Part shown: positions 7,814 to 14,790 of the stretch, piece by piece
Numbering within the stretch: position 1 is the stretch's first letter
Layout: each line of letters starts with the position of its first letter
Assembly (NCBI GenBank): GCA_903919165.1
Contig: CAIXHJ010000533.1
Location: forward strand, 1 to 17,103
Direction: 5' to 3'
Source: an uncultured Holophagaceae bacterium
GTDB taxonomy: Bacteria; Acidobacteriota; Holophagae; Holophagales; Holophagaceae
DNA: 17,103 nucleotides
Translations under genes and position numbers: made by a program
Notes under the pieces: generated by a model
The model's input: only the letters and a program-made list of their open reading frames with translations
Databases searched by the model: none
What the model was told of the DNA's origin: nothing

Positions 7814-8674
7814 ATGCCCAACGAATTCCCCTTCTTCAAATTCCAGGCGCTCGGCAGCGACTATCTCGTGCTCGATCCGACCCTGGCTTCCTTCGAGATG
7901 ACGCCACGGTTTGCCCAGGCCCTCTGCGATCGACGCCACGGGATCGGATCCGACGGGATCCTGCTGGGGCCCCTGCCCGTTCCCGAGGATCCGCAGGCGT
8001 TTGGCATGCGAATCTTCAATCCGGATGGCAGCGAGGCGGAGAAGAGCGGGGATGGCCTACGCATCTTCGCCCGCTACCTCCTGGAGGCGGGGCACGCCAA
8101 GGCTGCCGGCTGCCGCATCCACACGGCCGGAGGCGCTGCGGAGGTGCGGTTCCTGGCCCAGGATGGCAGCCTGGTCCAGGTGGACATGGGCCGGCCCAGC
8201 TTCAGGGCGGGAGACATTCCCTTCACAGGCATAGCCTCCCACCTTGAAGTCCTGGAGACACCCCTCTTCCTTCCCTCTGGGCCCATCACCATCACCGCCC
8301 TCAGCATGGGAAATCCGCACTGCGTGCTCTTCCCGGGCGAGGTTTCCCCCGCCAACGCCCGCCGGCTAGGCGCTCAGATCGAAAAGCACCCGGAGTTCCC
8401 GGAACGGGTGAACGTGCAGTTGGTGGAGGTGGTCAATCGCCGCCGCATCCGCGTCGAGATCTGGGAGCGCGGGGCCGGGTACACCCCCGCATCTGGCAGC
8501 AGCTGCGCCGCCGCCGCCGCCTGCCACCGCCTGGGTCTGGTGGAGGACCGCATCACAGTCTCGATGCCCGGCGGTTCGCTGGACATCGAGTTCACGCCCG
8601 AAGGCCAGATCCTCATGACCGGCCCGGTCCAGCCTGTCTTCAAGGGCACCTTGCACCCGGACTGGAAACACTGA
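7814..8674 (+). CDS. DapF-like epimerase paralogue 1, catalytic Cys replaced by Ser
   Basis: A 286-residue protein of the diaminopimelate epimerase fold (LL- to meso-DAP in the family). The two-domain pattern is complete: FQALGSDYLVLD, FNPDGSEAEKSGDGLR, SMGNPHCVLF, ERVNVQLVEV, WERGAGYTPASGSSC and LMTGPVQPVF. The two cysteines that form the acid/base pair in E. coli DapF (CGNG and ACGSG) are both Ser here (S78, S227). Further changes: the substrate-contact Asn of LGNDF is Ser15, CGNG is SGDG (Asp80), and the second active-site loop is one residue shorter than in paralogue 2. It may be inactive, or catalyse a different reaction. The ATG at 7814 has AGGA 9 bases upstream; a TTG at 7790 is in frame. 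Roughly 70% identical by eye to the next gene. Confidence 0.85.
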   Translation: MPNEFPFFKFQALGSDYLVLDPTLASFEMTPRFAQALCDRRHGIGSDGILLGPLPVPEDPQAFGMRIFNPDGSEAEKSGDGLRIFARYLLEAGHAKAAGCRIHTAGGAAEVRFLAQDGSLVQVDMGRPSFRAGDIPFTGIASHLEVLETPLFLPSGPITITALSMGNPHCVLFPGEVSPANARRLGAQIEKHPEFPERVNVQLVEVVNRRRIRVEIWERGAGYTPASGSSCAAAAACHRLGLVEDRITVSMPGGSLDIEFTPEGQILMTGPVQPVFKGTLHPDWKH

Positions 8675-8849
8675 GCCCTCAACGCACCTCGGGGATGTTC
8701 CACGGGGCACCGAGTTGATGAGCCCTCATCCAGGTGATAGGCTTCCTGATCTTCTGGAAGGAACCGCATGATCCATCAGGTGTGTTGTCGCTGAGGCCTC
8801 GAGGGTTTCCCTCCCTCTGGATGCCAGCCCACAGCCCCAGGAAGAGACC
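8675..8849. other. 175-base spacer between DapF-like genes
   Basis: No ORF of interest, RNA motif or clear terminator is seen here. The word GAGCCCTCA occurs twice (just after the first stop and near 8720). The spacer is long for an operon, so the second paralogue could have its own promoter, though none is clear. Confidence 0.3.
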
Positions 8850-9713
8850 ATGCCGAACCGCCTCGATTTCTCGAAGTACCACGCCCTCGGGAACGACTAC
8901 CTGGTGATCGACCCGACACGAACCGCCTTTGATCCCGATCAGCGGACCATCCAGGCTTTGTGTGACCGGCACCATGGAGTCGGATCCGACGGAATCCTGC
9001 TCGGGCCGCTCCCCGTTAAGGATGACTCGGCGGCCTTCGGACTCCGGGTCTTCAACCCCGACGGCAGCGAGGCGGAAAAGAGCGGGAACGGCCTGCGCAT
9101 CTTCGCCCGCTACCTTCTGGATGCGGGTTATGTCAAAGGCGCAAGTTGCCGTATTCGCACACCCAGTGGTTCCTCGGCGGTCCGCTATCTGGAACCCGAC
9201 GGAAGCCAGGTGGAGGTGGACATGGGCCAGCCCAGTTTCCGGGCCGGCGACATTCCATTCACCGGAATGGCAGCCGATCTCGAAGTTCTTGAGACGCCAC
9301 TCCTCCTGCCAGAGTCATCCGTCACCATCACGGCCCTCAGTGTCGGGAATCCCCATTGTGTCCTGTTCCCCGAACACGTAACTCCCATCGAAGCACGACG
9401 TCTGGGCCCGCAGATCGAGTGCCACGGAGACTTTCCCAACCGTGTGAACGTCCAGCTGGTCGAAGTGATCGACCGCAAGTGCATCCGGATCGAAATCTGG
9501 GAGCGGGGCGCGGGCTACACCCTGGCCTCGGGCTCCAGCAGCTGTGCCGCGGCGGCGGCCTGCCGGCGGCTGGGGCTCGTGGATGATCGTATGCGGGTGC
9601 TCATGCCTGGTGGCGCCATCGACCTCGTCTTCACTGGCCAAGGGCGGATCCTCATGTCGGGTCCGGTCCAGGCCGTCTTCCAGGGCCACCTGGACGCCGG
9701 ATGGATGCCATGA
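8850..9713 (+). CDS. DapF-like epimerase paralogue 2, catalytic Cys replaced by Ser
   Basis: A 287-residue tandem paralogue of the preceding gene. It keeps most DapF substrate contacts: Asn15 in ALGNDY, Asn69 in FNPDG, Asn167 in GNPH, Asn200 in RVNVQ, and Glu219-Arg220 before GAGY... (WERG 217-220). As in paralogue 1, both catalytic cysteines are Ser: SGNGLR (S78) and LASGSSSC (S227). A downstream Cys232 exists but does not align with the catalytic position. In the related proline-racemase superfamily, Cys-to-Ser or Thr changes go with a switch from epimerase to dehydratase chemistry, so a changed reaction is possible. AGGAAGAG lies just upstream of the ATG. Its TGA overlaps the start of the M20 peptidase gene (ATGA), implying joint expression. 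The better conserved active site suggests this is the working copy. Confidence 0.87.
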   Translation: MPNRLDFSKYHALGNDYLVIDPTRTAFDPDQRTIQALCDRHHGVGSDGILLGPLPVKDDSAAFGLRVFNPDGSEAEKSGNGLRIFARYLLDAGYVKGASCRIRTPSGSSAVRYLEPDGSQVEVDMGQPSFRAGDIPFTGMAADLEVLETPLLLPESSVTITALSVGNPHCVLFPEHVTPIEARRLGPQIECHGDFPNRVNVQLVEVIDRKCIRIEIWERGAGYTLASGSSSCAAAAACRRLGLVDDRMRVLMPGGAIDLVFTGQGRILMSGPVQAVFQGHLDAGWMP

Positions 9714-10765
9714 CGACCCCGCAGCCCGATCCCGAACGCATCGCCCAGTGGACCCTCCAGCTCTGCCAGTTGGATTCCACTACCGGACACGAGGCCCGGA
9801 TGATCCCCCTTCTCACGGGCCTGTTCCATACCCTTGGCGCGCGGATCCAGTGGCAGTCCGTGGAAGGCGGACGGTGCAACCTGGTGGCCACCTGGGGCGA
9901 ACCGAAACTGCTCTTCACCACCCACCTCGACACCGTGCCGCCCTACCTTCCACCCCACCGGGAAGGCGACCGCCTCTGGGGCCGGGGCACCTGTGATGCC
10001 AAGGGCATCCTCGCCTCCATGGCGGAAACGATCCGCCTACTGCTGGCGGAGGGCCAAAGGGACCTTGCCTTCCTCGGCGTGGTGGGAGAAGAAACGGATA
10101 GCCTCGGCGCCAGGATCGCCCTCGATCTGAAGCAAAGCCTGCCCAATCTGCTGGGCGTCATCAACGGCGAACCCACAGGCAACGTCCTGGCCACCGGCCA
10201 GCGCGGTTCCGCCCATCTCTGCCTGCGCTGCCAAGGCAAGGCCGCCCACAGCGGAACCCCAGAGGAGGGCGTCAACGCCGCTTTCCCCCTGTTCGATTGG
10301 ATCGAGAACCTCCGCCGCCTGCCCGAGAGGATCGATCCAGTCCTCGGGCCCGAGGTCTGGAATCTCGGCACGCTTCAAACCGGCCGAGCCATCAATGTGG
10401 TGCCGGACGAGGCCGAAGCGCGCCTCTTCGCACGAACCGTGGCGGGCAGCACCTTTGTGCAGGATGTGCAGCGGCTCCGCCCCGAAGTGGGTGAAGTGGA
10501 AGTCCTCTTCGAACGGGGGCCCGAAGTGTTCCCGAAGGTCGAAGGCTTCCCCATGGCGCCGGTGCCCTTCGGCTCGGACGCGCACACCCTCCGGGACCTG
10601 GTGCGGGACCGCTTTGTGGTGATGACCGGTCCCGGCTCCATCCGGGTGGCTCACACCGAAGGCGAGTTCCTGGATCTGACCGATGCGGTGGCCGGAACCA
10701 GGCAATACCTTGATCTGGCCCGCCACATCCTCCATCGGACGCAGGGTCCCGACTACGCCATCTGA
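9710..10765 (+). CDS. M20 family metallopeptidase (DapE/ArgE/LysK type)
   Basis: A 351-residue zinc amidohydrolase of the acetylornithine deacetylase/succinyl-diaminopimelate desuccinylase group. The metal ligands are visible: TTHLDTVP (H72, D74), GRGTCDAKG (D96), GEETDS (E127 general base, E128), NGEPTG (E154) and AHTEGEF (H315). The dimerisation 'lid' domain is marked by KAAHSGTPEEGVNAA. Length matches the LysK/DapE-like short members. The ATG at 9710 was chosen because it overlaps the DapF-like 2 stop as ATGA; another in-frame ATG at 9701 is possible. Adjacency to DapF homologues suggests N-succinyl- or N-acetyl-diaminopimelate as substrate, but acetylornithine, LysW-lysine or another acyl amino acid cannot be excluded. 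Confidence 0.85.
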   Translation: MTTPQPDPERIAQWTLQLCQLDSTTGHEARMIPLLTGLFHTLGARIQWQSVEGGRCNLVATWGEPKLLFTTHLDTVPPYLPPHREGDRLWGRGTCDAKGILASMAETIRLLLAEGQRDLAFLGVVGEETDSLGARIALDLKQSLPNLLGVINGEPTGNVLATGQRGSAHLCLRCQGKAAHSGTPEEGVNAAFPLFDWIENLRRLPERIDPVLGPEVWNLGTLQTGRAINVVPDEAEARLFARTVAGSTFVQDVQRLRPEVGEVEVLFERGPEVFPKVEGFPMAPVPFGSDAHTLRDLVRDRFVVMTGPGSIRVAHTEGEFLDLTDAVAGTRQYLDLARHILHRTQGPDYAI

Positions 10766-10828
10766 CCCCTTGGCAGGAGTCCCAAGTTGTCGGATACTGG
10801 CTGACCGCAGGATCTTTGTCAGTTTCAT

Positions 10829-10935
10829 CACGCGATATCCAGAAAGGTGGAGGGACGGGCCCTGTGAAACCTTGGCAACCTGCGGAAGCAAGGTGCCAAT
10901 TCCTGCCGCGAGTCATCGCGGAGAGATGCTGAAGT
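10829..10935 (+). ncRNA. SAM-I (S-box) riboswitch
   Basis: The leader of the metB-like gene matches the S-box consensus closely: ATATCCAGAAAGGTGGAGGGA, then CGGGCCCTGTGAAACC (kink-turn/P2), TTGGCAACC, AAGGTGCCAATTCC (P3), a P4 hairpin CCGCGA-GTCA-TCGCGG (10906-10921) and the closing GAGAGATG. It senses S-adenosylmethionine and is expected to shut off the downstream gene through the terminator at 10954-10985. An outer helix can form between 10817-10828 and 10939-10949 (TGTCAGTT, one bulged T, CAT with ATGAACTGACA). Confidence 0.93.
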
Positions 10936-10953
10936 GTCATGAACTGACATGCA

Positions 10954-10985
10954 GATGGGCCCGAGAAATCGGGCCCATCCGCTTT
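10954..10985 (+). terminator. riboswitch expression-platform terminator
   Basis: A perfect 11-bp stem, GATGGGCCCGA (10954-10964) and TCGGGCCCATC (10969-10979), is capped by a GAAA tetraloop and followed by CGCTTTTT. It lies 18 bases after the SAM-I aptamer and upstream of the metB-family start, so it is the OFF structure of the switch. The aptamer also contains GGGCCC (10858-10863), which could compete for the stem. Confidence 0.92.
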
Positions 10986-11032
10986 TTGGATCGCAGTGAA
11001 ACGATGAGATCCCTTCATTCATGGAGGCTCTT

Positions 11033-12307
11033 GTGAGCGAGCAGTTCCTCGATACCAACGTGCCGGGCAATCCGGCCTACCACTTCACCATCCTGCCTCC
11101 CGTCCGGGAGGGCGGTGCCGGGTGGCTCCACCGGCCTGAGCTGGTGCCCCATGCAGGCCTGGCCACCCAGTGCGTGCACGCGGGCGTGCAGCCGGACCCC
11201 GCCTATGGCGCGGTCATGCCCCCGCTCTACCTGTCGTCCACTTTCGCCTTCAAGGACATCTGCACCAACGCGGGCTATGACTACACCCGCAGCGGCAACC
11301 CCACCCGCACGGCCCTGGAGGAAGCCCTCGCCCTGCTGGAGGGCGGTCATGGTGCCACCTGCACCAGCACGGGCATGAGCGCCATCCTGGTGGCCCTGAA
11401 CCTGCTGGAGCATGGCAGCCACCTCATCTGCACTGTGGACTGCTACGGGGGCACTTTCCGGCTATTGGAGCATGCCAAGCGTTTCTACGGCTTGGAGGTC
11501 ACCTACCTGGACCTGGCGGACCTGAATGCCGTAAAGGCCGCCCTCCGGCCCAACACGCGCATGATCTGGATCGAGACGCCCTCCAATCCCCTGCTCCGGC
11601 TCACGGACATCGCCGCCGTGGCGGACCTCGGGCATCGCCGACCGGATTGCCTGGTGGCCGTGGACAACACCTTCCTGTCGCCCTACCTCCAGCGCCCCTT
11701 CGCCCTCGGCGCCGACCTGGTCATCCACTCCACGACCAAGTACCTCAACGGCCACAGCGACGTGGTGGGCGGGGCCGTGGTGGCAGGACCGGGCCGCCTG
11801 GCGCTCACCCAGCAGATCCAGAGCGTGAACAACCTGCTGGGCACCTCCCAGTCCCCTCACGACTGCTTCCTGGTGCTGCGCGGCCTGAAGACGCTGCCTC
11901 TGCGCATGCGTCAGCACGAGGCCACGGCCCAGAAAATCGCGGAGTTCCTGCTGGCCCATCCCGCCGTGGGAAAGGTCCACTTCCCGGGCCTTCCCAGCCA
12001 TCCGCAGCACGACCTCGCCAGGCGCCAGCAGCGGGGCTTCGGCGCCATGCTCAGCTTCGAACTCAAGGAGGGCGGCAACGAACGGCTGAATCAGGTGCTC
12101 CGGCGGCTGCGCTGGTTCACCCTGGCCGAGAGCCTGGGTGGCGTGGAATCCCTGGTGGCCCACCCCGCTTCCATGACCCACGCGTCCATGACACCTGAAG
12201 CCCGCCAGCGCGCCGGGATCAGCGACGATCTCATCCGGCTCTCCGTCGGACTGGAGGACGTGGAGGACCTTCGCTCGGATCTGGCGCAGGCCCTGGCCTT
12301 TCCCTGA
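11033..12307 (+). CDS. cystathionine gamma-synthase/lyase-family PLP enzyme
   Basis: A 424-residue Cys/Met-metabolism PLP enzyme (MetB/MetC/MetZ family). Seen: YTRSGNPTR (84-92), STGMSAI, ETPSNPLL, VAVDNTFLSPYLQRP and the PLP-lysine block HSTTKYLNGHSDVVGG with K236, plus ESLGGVESLVAHPASMTH near the end, which is typical of the gamma-synthase branch. The likely job is methionine synthesis by transsulfuration or direct sulfhydrylation, supported by the SAM-I riboswitch upstream. A GTG start at 11033 is preferred because GGAGG lies 5 bases before it; the ATG at 11021 has no ribosome site. An unusual ~40-residue N-terminal extension precedes the normal family start (LATQCVHAG). Specificity (cystathionine gamma-synthase, O-acyl-homoserine sulfhydrylase or beta-lyase) cannot be fixed by eye. 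Confidence 0.9.
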   Translation: MSEQFLDTNVPGNPAYHFTILPPVREGGAGWLHRPELVPHAGLATQCVHAGVQPDPAYGAVMPPLYLSSTFAFKDICTNAGYDYTRSGNPTRTALEEALALLEGGHGATCTSTGMSAILVALNLLEHGSHLICTVDCYGGTFRLLEHAKRFYGLEVTYLDLADLNAVKAALRPNTRMIWIETPSNPLLRLTDIAAVADLGHRRPDCLVAVDNTFLSPYLQRPFALGADLVIHSTTKYLNGHSDVVGGAVVAGPGRLALTQQIQSVNNLLGTSQSPHDCFLVLRGLKTLPLRMRQHEATAQKIAEFLLAHPAVGKVHFPGLPSHPQHDLARRQQRGFGAMLSFELKEGGNERLNQVLRRLRWFTLAESLGGVESLVAHPASMTHASMTPEARQRAGISDDLIRLSVGLEDVEDLRSDLAQALAFP

Positions 12308-12338
12308 CCTGAACGAAAGCTCAGGAAGAAAGAGCCTT

Positions 12339-12465
12339 CACCATGAAGACGGGAAGACCACGAAGATTCTGTACTTCTGAAGTATCGCCGCAAGGAATAC
12401 CAGGAAGAACTTTGTAGGTAATTGTTTGAAGATTTTCTTCCCGTCTTCCTGTCTTCGTGGTGGAT
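12339..12465. repeat. inverted GAAGAC-rich repeat, copy B
   Basis: This lies between the convergent metB-family and FKBP genes. Left arm at 12339-12370 (TCACCATGAAGACGGGAAGA and on) and right arm at 12433-12465 are inverted copies, and both match the arms of copy A at 2131-2215, while the 62-base interior differs. A short CCTGA...TCAGG hairpin (about 12307-12325) sits just before it. The element could act as a bidirectional transcription end. Confidence 0.75.
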
Positions 12466-12468
12466 CTA

Positions 12469-12939
12469 TTACTGGACGCCCAGCAGCTCCACGTCGAAGA
12501 TTAGGTCGGCGTTGGGGGGGATGTCCCCCCCGGCGCCCTTGGGACCGTAGCCGAGGTACGACGGAATGTAGAGGGTGCGCTTGCCGCCCACTTTCATGGA
12601 CATCAGGCCTTCATCCCAGCCCTTGATGACCCGACCCACCCCGATGGGGATGGCCAGCGGCTGGCCACGGTCCATGGAGCTGTCGAACTTCTTCCCGCGC
12701 TGGCCACGGCCATCGTCCAGCCAGCCTGTGTAGTGGACTGAGCAGCGCTGGCCCCGCACCGGCGAAGCGCCCGTGCCGATCAGGGTATCCGTGTACTTCA
12801 GTCCCGAGTCGGTGGTGATCATGACGGGCCCCTTGGGTTTGGGGGCCGGGGCGGCCTTCCCGGGCGTCGGCAGAGGCTGTGCGGCAGAGACCGAGAACCC
12901 CGTCAGGAGGAGCGCCAAGCAGAGCGTGGATCGTTGCAT
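12469..12939 (-). CDS. exported FKBP-type peptidyl-prolyl cis-trans isomerase
   Basis: A 156-residue protein with a signal peptide (about 1-20, ending SVSAA) and a Pro/Lys/Ala-rich linker (22-38), followed by one FKBP domain (about 45-155). Active-site residues of the family are visible: Y70, F85-D86 (KKFDSS), V104-I105, W108 (VIKGWDEGL) and Y132 (YLGYG), and F148 near the C-terminal strand. It should catalyse proline isomerisation and assist folding in the periplasm. CTGGAG lies 6 bases before the ATG. It is the last gene of a minus-strand run of three envelope proteins (BamE-like/SHOCT lipoprotein, beta-propeller, FKBP) with gaps of about 75-80 bases, and ends against the repeat copy B. Confidence 0.93.
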   Translation of the reverse strand: MQRSTLCLALLLTGFSVSAAQPLPTPGKAAPAPKPKGPVMITTDSGLKYTDTLIGTGASPVRGQRCSVHYTGWLDDGRGQRGKKFDSSMDRGQPLAIPIGVGRVIKGWDEGLMSMKVGGKRTLYIPSYLGYGPKGAGGDIPPNADLIFDVELLGVQ

Positions 12940-13019
12940 GAGAACTCCAGGAATGGGGTCCGCGACACGATTCAGGGATCCCAGGCTTCAAGCGTAGCCC
13001 AATGACGGGGCCTTCCGGG

Positions 13020-14036
13020 TCAAGGCGCTTCACCCACTTCGAGAACCTGGAAGCTGTCCGGGACCGTGGCCGGCCGGGTGCCGGGCTTCGCATCCTTGGG
13101 ACTGGGCGTGAACTCCGCCGTGGGAAGGTAGAGGCGGTGGGTGAGGGGGTTGACCACGATGGTGCGGGCGCCCAACCGGGTGGGAATGGTGGCCGATACC
13201 TCATAGGTGGCGGGGCCGGTCGAACGGATGATGGAGATGGTGCCTTCCCCATTGCTGGCGTAGGCGCAGCCCGTGCCCGGGTCGAAGGCGATGCCATCGG
13301 TGCCAGAGCCGATGGGCAGGACGGCGAGGACTTTGCCAGAACCCGCATCCACCACGACCGCGAGTCTGTTGCGCCCCACGGAAAAGAGGCGGTTCTGCCT
13401 CACGTCCATGGCCAGACCACTGGGCTCCTCCACGGGCTTGATGGACCACCTGGCTTTGACCTTGAGGGTGCGGGCCTCAATGGCAAGGATCTCCGAAGTA
13501 TCTTCATTATTCACATAGACCCGGCCCGAACTGTCACAGGCGGCGAACTCGGGCTTGCCACCCATGGGGATGCTGCCCACCACTTCGCCGCTGAGGGCAT
13601 CGATCACCGTGGCATTCATCCCCCGACCATTGAAGGTGAACACCCGCTTGGTGGCCGGCTCGAAGAGAATGGCGTCAGGATTCTCACCCGTGGTCTTCAC
13701 CACCTTCTGGACCTCCAGGGTGGAGAGTTTGAAGACTGTGACGGTGTTGGACTGCCCGTTGCTGGTCCAGCCGCGGTCCAGTTCCGCGGAAAAGGCCACG
13801 CCATGCACACCCGCAGTACCCAGTACTTCGCCCTTCAAGTGGCCATCCAGATCCAGGACCATCACCCGGGTGGAGCGAGGCACAAAGAGCCGACCGCCTA
13901 CGGGATCAAGGGCCACGTAATCCCATCGGCCCTCACCCCCGATCTTGAAGGTGCGGAGAACCTCTGGTCCGGCGGCCTGGGCCACCACAGTCAGGCCGAG
14001 GATGAGTGACAACAGGAATGGAGCACATCGTTTCAT
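13020..14036 (-). CDS. exported YncE-like beta-propeller protein
   Basis: A 338-residue protein with a signal peptide (hydrophobic 7-20, cleavage near AQAAG). The mature part is built of repeated blades of about 40-45 residues, each with a strand pattern of the type 'G-V-x-x-I-P-M/I-G-G-x-P-x-x-x-A-x-D': DALSGEVVGSIPMG, DAGSGKVLAVLPIG, KLSTLEVQKVVKTTGENPDA and GEVLGTAGVHGVAFS. This is the YVTN/YncE seven-bladed propeller architecture, usually periplasmic and used for protein or ligand binding rather than catalysis. The first blade carries RWDYVALDPVGGRLFVPRS, common in these proteins. The ATG at 14036 has a GGGGGT run upstream. The partner is unknown; neighbours suggest an envelope role. Confidence 0.8.
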   Translation of the reverse strand: MKRCAPFLLSLILGLTVVAQAAGPEVLRTFKIGGEGRWDYVALDPVGGRLFVPRSTRVMVLDLDGHLKGEVLGTAGVHGVAFSAELDRGWTSNGQSNTVTVFKLSTLEVQKVVKTTGENPDAILFEPATKRVFTFNGRGMNATVIDALSGEVVGSIPMGGKPEFAACDSSGRVYVNNEDTSEILAIEARTLKVKARWSIKPVEEPSGLAMDVRQNRLFSVGRNRLAVVVDAGSGKVLAVLPIGSGTDGIAFDPGTGCAYASNGEGTISIIRSTGPATYEVSATIPTRLGARTIVVNPLTHRLYLPTAEFTPSPKDAKPGTRPATVPDSFQVLEVGEAP

Positions 14037-14110
14037 GGGACCCCCGAGGCGAAGCCATCAGACATAGGGTCCCGCCGGGCCATTTTGAGCGGCCAGCCGC
14101 GCTACGAGGC

Positions 14111-14629
14111 CTATTGGGCCTTCGCCTTGTCCAGCACCCGTTGCCGCAATTCGTTGAACTCGGATTCAGTGATCAGTCCATCCTTCTTCAACTTTTCCAA
14201 CTTCTCTAATTCGGTTCTCAAATCGAACGGGACCGGAGCGGCAGGTCTCCCGCTGACCACCTCTTCTCGTTTGTCGAGGCTGATCTTCGGGCCCACCTCG
14301 GCCTTCGGAGCCGGGATCTTGGTGGGAACCATGTCGCCCTTTTTCCCGAATGATTCGACCTTGCCGTCAACCATCCGGACAAAGAACCACTGGTCATTTT
14401 CCTTTTCATTCCTGCCGGTGCCAAACCAGCGGTCCTGGTCGTAGGTTTCGTACTCGAGATACTTGGCATTCCCTTGTTGGATAGCTGTGACCGGCTTCCC
14501 CATGATTCCGGCGACCTGTTCCTCCGTCATGCCGGCTCGGACTTGGTCGAATTTGAGTGTCGGCTCAGAACAGCCAATGAGTGCCATGAGGGACACTGCA
14601 AGGACAGATGGACTAGGGAACGGCCTCAT
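14111..14629 (-). CDS. lipoprotein with BamE-like and SHOCT domains
   Basis: A 172-residue lipoprotein. The signal peptide ends in a lipobox, LIGC, with the acylated Cys at 20. Residues about 24-98 resemble the SmpA/OmlA (BamE) fold: FDQVRAGMTEEQVAGIMGKP, then WFFVRMVDGKVESF. A linker rich in K/P follows, and a SHOCT-type helix pair ends the protein (about 138-167: RTELEKLEKLKKDGLITESEF). BamE-like domains bind partners at the outer membrane; SHOCT domains are small C-terminal association modules. The ATG at 14629 was chosen because GGAGG lies 8 bases upstream and the lipobox is then at the right distance; the open frame to 14740 adds a non-secretory N-terminus. It heads the minus-strand run of envelope genes. 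Confidence 0.8.
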   Translation of the reverse strand: MRPFPSPSVLAVSLMALIGCSEPTLKFDQVRAGMTEEQVAGIMGKPVTAIQQGNAKYLEYETYDQDRWFGTGRNEKENDQWFFVRMVDGKVESFGKKGDMVPTKIPAPKAEVGPKISLDKREEVVSGRPAAPVPFDLRTELEKLEKLKKDGLITESEFNELRQRVLDKAKAQ

Positions 14630-14790
14630 TAGGGCGCCTCCAGGTAGTTTCTCCCACGCTATCACTCTTGGGGGAGTGGATATTTCAGAAAACGGCCAGG
14701 AACCACCCACGGCCATCCGCAAGGCTTGCGGTTCGCCCACTCCTGGATGGGACCCCTAAATTGGAGGCAGAATGTCTGCAAGGAGGTCCC
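14630..14790. promoter_or_regulatory. divergent spacer with structured thiM leader
   Basis: This separates the minus-strand lipoprotein gene from thiM. It contains an outer inverted repeat, CCAGGA (14696-14701)/TCCTGG (14741-14746), enclosing an inner hairpin CCGCAA-GGC-TTGCGG (14717-14731), and then GCAGA-ATG-TCTGC just before the thiM ribosome site. It does not match the TPP riboswitch consensus. No convincing promoter can be called. Confidence 0.35.

Noticed and set aside
10769..10785. Hairpin CTTGG...CCAAG after the M20 gene as a terminator
   Set aside because: Only 5 bp with an 7-base loop and no T-run.
10787..10816. Sigma70-like promoter TTGTCG - 18 bases - GATCTT before the SAM riboswitch
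   Set aside because: Weak -10 and the implied start overlaps the outer riboswitch helix; not firm enough to list.
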